From Nemania diffusa (taxonomy: Eukaryota; Ascomycota; Sordariomycetes; Xylariales; Xylariaceae), in the NCBI GenBank assembly GCA_038501195.1, contig JBBPUQ010000001.1, forward strand, positions 4,216,001 through 4,280,000: 64,000 nucleotides of DNA, given 5' to 3'. Below, piece by piece: positions 57,301-64,000 of this stretch. The notes under the pieces are model-generated. The model did no database searches. It saw only the letters and a list, made by a program, of their open reading frames with translations, and was not told the DNA's origin. Within the stretch, counting starts at the first letter, position 1. Every line of letters begins with the position of its first letter. A program made the position numbers and the translations under genes.

Positions 57301-60300
57301 TGGAATTCGTATCCCTATCGGAGGAGATATACAGGGTAGGTATCTACGGAAAATATTATTGGCGCTGTCGGGGCTATCTCTTAAAACGGTAGACATGATG
57401 GCTAAGGCGAACCGAAGAGTGACACAGCGGGTAATGTTGTTTAATAAACAATAAAGATTCAGATTGGCCTTGGTTAATGAGACTCTGGTTCACATAGCAA
57501 CATTTATTGACTGAGAATTTCAAACGTGCTTCGCTACTATGTCTTTCAGCCCTGCCTGTTCGTTACCTGCTTTATGCGACCATAGCGCTGTTATGTGATT
57601 GTTTTGGGAACCAACATACTACTCTGTATACTTGCCTCGCTGAAACATATTGCTAAACTCGGCGGTTAAAGGAAGAGGTGAGCTGCCCCTGAATACGTTC
57701 GTGTGTCAGGGACGCGGCTGGGAAACTTGGAAAATACAGGAAGTTTCGGGAAATGTGACCCGGGAATATCATTATATCACTACTTGTAAGGTTATAATAT
57801 TTAGATAGAATATCCATACTATTGAGATCCCTTCCTACCGGGCCAAATTCTAGATACGCCTAGATTGCGCTCACTTCGTGATATAAGGGGCAATTAATAT
57901 GTGCCTCGTGGCATCACGGATGATGAGAACTACGACCAAAAAAACACAGCGAGACTTTTGTAGAGGGCCTGATAGGCCAGAATAACCGCAAGGTCCATAT
58001 ATGTTATTTCTCGTGAAACATGCTTTGATTCTACCTTATGCTCGTGTGATTTTTGTGGATTCAAGGACGGTATATCGATCCGTATCCCGTATGTGGATTG
58101 AATAAAGTACAGGGAGATTTACTCAAGGCGCAATAGTGTAGAATAGGGTACGTAAGTGAGGGGGCCTGATGGATTGGTGATAATATACAAAGTCTTTGGG
58201 CTAGAGGTTACGTTATAGATTCGTGGCCTTTACACAGTACAGACCCCCGGGTACTTCGCTCGGAAGCTTCGGTACTTGATATTCAATTATCTGAGGCTTC
58301 CATGCCTTGTTTGTTCTTAATACGTTGAAATATCTTAGTACGATAGGTATATATACCTGGGCCTCTGTTCTCCTCAGGTCACGCCGCGATGAGTAGCCAT
58401 TATCAAACCTGGCGACTCGAGTATCTTTGATAAACATTCAGAGGCTATCGTGTTAGCAGTAACGGTGATTATCCCGCCACATAAGACAGCGTAGAATTAT
58501 CAACGTGTTAACACCATCGCGTCTACTATAGACTAGCTACTTTCTCGAACTCGACCCAAGTCGAAAGTGCTCTTTACTATTGAAGGTGCTTGTGTCTGAA
58601 AATAGGAATACGCCACATGCTTTTACATTTTAAAAGGATGTCGCTTTTGATAGAAAATTTGGTTTATAGGTTATAACTGTATCCACTATCTAGCACTATA
58701 CCTTTTACCTTTCCTGTTAAGATCTGACATACGAAACATTGGGTCAAGTTGGCTGTCGACACCTCTAGCTTGACGCTCTCTTTTCATGTATAGATCTTAA
58801 AGCACCCGAATACCCCAGCTTCGAGGAGCAATGACGTACAAAAATGATCGAGACTGTTCTCATCCCCCAGCTTCTGTAGATTATCTAAAAACATTTAATA
58901 AGCTAATGCTTAGTGTAGCCTACTAATGAGATTTACTTGTCCTGGTAAGTACATAAGTATGCTAGAGGGCCCTTTTCGTATTCCTCAACATATTGTATAT
59001 TGGAGAACTCAATCCTCATCTATTCATATAACCACATAGGGCTAATGGTCGAGCAGTAGAGTACCAAGCTTCGCGCATAAACGGCGCCGTTGATACTCCC
59101 ACAGTATTAACGGTATATATTGTACGCGACAGCTTCATCTTAGTGTTGTAGTGCTATCACAAGGTAAAGATTCTTGTTCTAGTCTATAGAGTAAGAGGTC
59201 TCTACCTTACTCTGATACTGTGCGATATACCCTAACTGATTGATAAGAGTGGGGGGAAGAATTTTGATATACGACTTGCATGTAATTGTCCTTCTCTTGT
59301 GTGTACCTACTTTAAGGAGTACAATCAATGGGGTGCATCGTGGACTTGCAAGGAATACACCATTCTCTGAGTGTCTGACACACTTTCTTTATCTTGAAGA
59401 TGGTTCACTGTAGAACCGGGATCAGGGTAGTCGCCGCATAATTAACTCTCTGTAGTCTGGCTTCTTCACGTTAGTTGTAGATGATGGTCCGGATAGCCGA
59501 ATAGGGGAGGGTATCCGTGCCGAAAATTGATTACCTACTTCAACGCCGCGCATTGATTCTGACCGAAGTCTGGGCTTCCGACCGACGTTCCAGAATGCTG
59601 GCTTCCATTCCTCGTAAGTCCATGGGAGCTGCTTTCTCTCATGGTATTCTGGCTAAAGGCAGATCAAACAGTAAAAGCCCAAATATGCGCCGAACGAGGC
59701 CCGGCCAAGTCTGGTGTATTTTATGCACGTGTGGCCTAAACCCTTCACCGAGGGAGGCTCCCCGATGTATATGGCCCTATCTAAGCTCTTCATAGCCTCT
59801 TCTCTTTGATGAGATGTCATTTAAGGTAAGTAGATTACATTACTGGCCGGTCAGCCCTACCTAGACGCATCAACATCGATGATGGCGGCTATAATTTCTT
59901 TCGATTAATGAATAAAGTCTTTCCCCGCAGCGTCCCAGGGGGTGTCTGGTCATCTGTCTAACCTAGTTAGTAACCTAGTTAGATAGTACTTATTGGCTGA
60001 ATACCCACAGCACTGTAGAAGTAGAGAGCCTCTTTCATTCGTGGGATAATTCAACTCTAGGGGGCGGCCTTACTTTTCTCCAACCCTAGACCCCTGTTTA
60101 ACGTTCTACTAGGTAGATGCCCACCAGATCTCCAATGTGATCTGTTACACATCTTCGGGACTGAGACGAGATCTGCTCCACCACCCAACTTGGGGGTTGA
60201 GAAGCTCCCTAGACGGTATCACATGAAGCAAGTAATTCGTCGCTCTAGAGAGATCCTCATCGGGTAGAGGTAAGGCTGTTGTCGTGTATAAGCGCGGTCC

Positions 60301-63300
60301 AACTATAATCAAGGCGAACTGCAGCTGAGTCGATCCCGTGCCACTAAGTAGTCATAATGCTATATGGTCTATGCGCAAGACTATGAGCTACAAACCGAAG
60401 CCGTCGTGTTATTGGTGAGTATCGAACTTATCATAAATTATGAGGGTGAGGGAAGAAGGCGGCGTGATAATAACGCCATGTACGGACACCGGTGTTGACG
60501 GTGCCGGCGATGTCGGGTTTGGGGTTTGATCGTCTAGTAGGAAATGCATTCGCACCCTTTTGGGTAGGTGGACGAAGCCACAAATGACTGCATTTTGGAG
60601 CCTGTTGCACGTTGCGCTCTGGAACTTGGTGGCGTTGCTCGCCTGCCTACCGGAGAGAGAAAAAAGACGCCTGGCATCCAAGCCGCAACGTCATTTCTGA
60701 TCGGCACTAGAGTCGTTGGGTTCCAAGTAGAGATTAAGCAGCGCACAGACTTAACCTGGCCTTGCATGAGACTGAACAGATCTAGTTCGTCCTATGTCAT
60801 CCCGGATGGGTAAGGCAGCGGTATATGTAACATCGCGTCGCGAGCCAATGTTGCAAATCATACTAGCATCTAGTACCCATGGCCTGGTCAGGTACTGTGC
60901 ATACGTCTATTGTACTCGGAAGAGTAGACGATGGCACGTCGACGTGCCTAACCGTGGTCAGAGTTGCACGATGCAGGTCAACGTGAATGGACCCTGACAC
61001 CCGCCTGCAACTCGACATCTTAGACAGGTACCGACATAGCGGATCCCGTGGTGTCCTATGCCATGGGCCATTGCATGCGGATTTCAGTGCGAGGGGTTTC
61101 ATTGCGTACGTTGATTTACAGGTAGGTGCCAGAAAAGGAAGCGAAAGCGAAAGCACTCCCTAACAGGATCCCCTACAAGGGTTAGCAAAGCCGTATCCCG
61201 CCGACGCCGTCAGAGTGCGAATAGGTAGGTATGAACATCTTATTGTGTGTTGTCTGCCTAGATAGGTATCTACTTGGAAGGGAGACTGCACAATAGGTAG
61301 AGCCGCCCATGTATTCCCTTGCTGTCTGGCTTGTTTTGGTCCCCCAACCAACCCAAACGGGGTCTGACGTGAAGGAGAACGGCCCGAGCCTAGAATCAAA
61401 ACAGAGAGAGACGAGAGAATAAAGCCAGTCAAAACGTTCTTTCCACTATCCGGTTCAGCCTATTTTGGCTTGTAACTTTCCTGGCTTTTTTAGCCTCTCG
61501 TCGACAATCAGCTCGCCAGTCCCGGATTTTCAACGTCTTCGGCGGCAGCACGATGATACCAAGCCATCACATTGGTCCCTGCTGTCGCAAGGGTCTATGG
61601 CTCTTTGCTCCATGCTCTAGCGCCTGCTGGAGCCGGGATCGACAGGCTGGGTGCAGGGATTCGGGCTGCCATCCATAGATCAAATCCTCCGCACCCGCAG
61701 AGACAGATGCAACTAGGCATCTCAATCCCAGTCTGCGTGTAGTGCAGATAGAGTGCCGGACATAAAGTGACATCTGGAAAAATGAGAAAACCCAAATGAG
61801 CGAGAGGTTTGGCGAGAGCTGGAGGAGGAGAAAGAGGAGCAGGAGGAGCTCGCCCTCCCTATCTCGACCTTGAGCCCCTGATCACTGCAGCTGTAGGAAT
61901 CTCTCGTCAAGTTCCGAACGGCCGGTCCACCTGTTCCACTAGAATGACTGCACCCATGAATGCTTGTCGTCTGAACCATCCACCTTTATGCAAGATCCCG
62001 GGCGCATCGCGAGCTCTAAAGTTCGGATGAGCATCAGGCGTAGGAAGCGCTAGCTTCCGGACCGCCATAGGAGCACATCATAGGAACTCTGGAGCGCTAG
62101 GCATGAATCCCGACGTGGTTCTAACCCTTCATCGCCTCCTACTGTCTTGGTGACGTATTCATCGCACATGCGATCAATCTGCACATGTGCATCGATCATT
62201 GCCGAGAATCAATTGTGGGACACGACTTAAGATCGCCCAAGGGTGTAGGTAACCGACTACCTACTCTGGTTACCTAGTTCGTCACTCTATACTCTGTATT
62301 TATTCTGTACAGTAGCTCGTGGATAGTGTTGGTTAAGCTGCATATGAGCAAGGGCTGGCGATTAAAGCAGACAGCCGATGCAGGCCCCGTTCATAGTTGA
62401 CCATGTCTGTTTCAAGTTTTTTTTATTTACTTATTATTTTCTGTTGTTTTCTCCCTTCGTTTATTGAGGCAAAATGATCTCGGGCTCAAGGTTTCATATT
62501 GAATAGTCCTTTTGGCAGAATGCCATATTCAAAGACTCCTGTCCCTGATGGGTACGGTTGAGGCTCGCAGCGCCAGTCCCCGGGCATTCTTATCCGCTAG
62601 TACTCTACTTGTTAGCATCACAGAGTTTTTGATATTACTCTTATATAGAGATTAAGATACATCAAGGGTAGAATTTCCAGGTAATACGCTACTGTTCTTG
62701 GAAAACAGAGCCCTGAGGTTTGGTCTCGGTCCGTCTTTCTTCATTATTACACCATTATTTCATGTTCTTCCTGTCCTCGTTACCGGCGTTATAAAAACAA
62801 ACTGAGTACCACGAGTTCTTCCCGTGTCCTACTTTACCCTCTAGCTCTTTCTTATTATCGAGTCTGCTGTTCTAGTGACCAGGTGACGACGAACGACGAC
62901 AATCTTGCATGGGATCTCGTTGTTGAACTAGGACAAGGCACCCATTAATAACATTCGCTATTATTCCGATCCCTGAAGCTATCATAGCGTTAATAGTGGC
63001 GTCGAGCTACTGTATACCTTGACTGTCGAGGACCATCAACCACTCAATCAGGCGAGTCCCGGCGGGTAACGCCCTTGCGAGTGACAGCGGCGAGTAGACT
63101 GTCAGTCGAAGGTTCCACCCAAGTTAGTCCCTCCTGGAGTCTGATGTGTCTAGTAAAGTATTACCTAGCTCACTCAACTTCGACTCTCCGTGCTCAGTTT
63201 CAGAGCTGCTATCCCCGCTGGTATCAGTGTCGAACCGAAGGCTTATACTTGCTGTGCTTTGTTAGGATTCTTCAATCCATACCGTCATCCGTGGTTAGAC

Positions 63301-63849
63301 AGCTTGGCGGTATCCGAAGAACAGGAGGTTATTAATGTGTGGATAGCGCATACATCGCCATACCAGATAGCATGAGCACGTCTGAGCAACTACCCTTGCC
63401 GCTGCACTTTTCGAATGAGACGTAGGACGGTTTTTTCTCGGTACGGCGAGCCTCTGCTTCCAGGGCATCTGCGTCGTCTATGAAGACTATTGGCCAGCTT
63501 TGCCTACCTCTCCACAACATTATACTCCCTGCTCTAGAGCATTATAGCATTCTTACGATCTCTATAACTTGAGCCTGTGCCTGCCCATGCTTGCCTAACG
63601 GGGATCGGAAGCTTCACGGAAGACTCAGTCATCAACCGAAGACAGCAACGATCGAACAACCGGGCACAGTTGTGCATTCATCGACCGGGCCATTTGTCTA
63701 TTCAAAACCTTTATATGCCCAGTGATCTCGCCTAGTCGACATTTAGTTGCTATCGTGGCAATCTCCTTCAGGTGTCGTAAATTGAACCAACGTTGCTAGT
63801 GGAATCTTCCTCGTCTACCTTAAGGCCCATCTGTTAGATGCAAGCTACA
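54357..63849. other. Gene-free stretch of about 9.5 kb
   Basis: The longest region without a recognisable gene. The left two thirds (to about 59.5 kb) are AT-rich with only short open frames on both strands and many stops, as expected of decayed sequence; no family is recognisable. The right third has mixed composition, a G/A-rich tract at about 61815-61850, and presumably the promoter and a long 5' leader of the gene starting at 63850. A few TACCTACCTAGGTA motifs occur (about 54912-54929). Confidence 0.55.
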
Positions 63850-64000
63850 ATGTCTTTCAACTATTCGCCGTCGTCGCACATCAGCTCCACGATGGACATG
63901 TCCCATTCGGCCTACATGTCTAGCTACCCGCCATCGACGAACTCCACCATGGAGGTAAGACCTCTCCAGCAACTACCAGTCCCTTCAGCACCACTTCTTC
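63850..64000 (+). CDS. First exon of a gene truncated by the window end
   Basis: ATG at 63850 opens a 35-codon exon rich in Ser, Met, Tyr and Pro (MSFNYSPSS, then MDMSHSAYMSSYPPS, MEG-like end at Met-Glu). It ends at 63954 before a GTAAGA donor at 63955. Composition shifts to regular, GC-rich codon use compared with the preceding desert. Such Ser/Tyr/Met-rich starts are common in fungal transcription regulators and RNA-binding proteins, but the product cannot be identified from 35 residues. Positions 63955-64000 would be intron. Confidence 0.6.
   Translation, partial: MSFNYSPSSHISSTMDMSHSAYMSSYPPSTNSTMEVRPLQQLPVPSAPLL

Noticed and set aside
1..64000. A biosynthetic gene cluster built from the oxidase, dehydrogenase and transporter
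   Set aside because: These genes are separated by housekeeping genes and deserts, and no core synthase is present.

Overview
This window is nuclear DNA of a filamentous ascomycete (Pezizomycotina). A Sordariomycete is my best guess, but the order cannot be fixed from sequence alone. The signs are: genes split by short introns, mostly 48-170 nt, with GTAAGT-like donors and CTAAC/CTGAC branch points; fungal family versions such as a rhodopsin-domain (Pth11/SAT4-like) membrane protein, an ArAE/Bre4-type transporter and the heterochromatin factor Clr2; and gene-free stretches scattered with short TACCTACCTAGGTAGGTA-like motifs. I saw no rRNA, tRNA, CRISPR, prokaryotic or viral genes.

Layout. 0.4-6.2 kb is compact: SHE9/MDM33 (-), an EIF1AD-type S1-like protein (+), ALG3 (-) and a D-amino-acid oxidase (-). 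6.2-15.9 kb has no recognisable gene but holds a candidate MITE-like element with 22-bp terminal inverted repeats and an almost pure A/T core (9480-10038). 15.9-17.0 kb carries a triple zinc-ribbon protein, followed by a 6-kb gene-free stretch. 23.0-24.8 kb is Clr2 (-), 26.5-27.6 kb a short-chain dehydrogenase (+), 27.9-28.6 kb the AP-2 sigma subunit (+), 29.5-31.7 kb an RS-rich zinc-knuckle protein (-), 33.0-34.1 kb IST1 (-) and 34.9-38.7 kb a large membrane transporter (+). 39.8-45.2 kb holds three genes on +: a small NIF3/CutA-like protein, a seven-TM rhodopsin-domain protein and V-ATPase subunit f. 47.1-48.1 kb is a GPI-type Cu-only superoxide dismutase and 52.3-54.4 kb a stand-alone molybdenum-cofactor-sulfurase-like PLP enzyme. 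The last 9.5 kb has no recognisable gene until the first exon of a truncated gene at 63,850.

Most identified genes are housekeeping genes of separate pathways: mitochondrial shape, N-glycosylation, endocytosis/ESCRT, V-ATPase and silencing. They do not form an operon or an evident metabolic cluster. I rebuilt exon structures by eye from frame continuity, splice signals and family resemblance. All reconstructed CDS lengths are multiples of three. I found no convincing undescribed multi-gene system. The items most worth a second look are the TIR element, the GC-AG intron in the EIF1AD gene, the MOSC-less sulfurase-like protein, the triple zinc ribbon and the large gene deserts.
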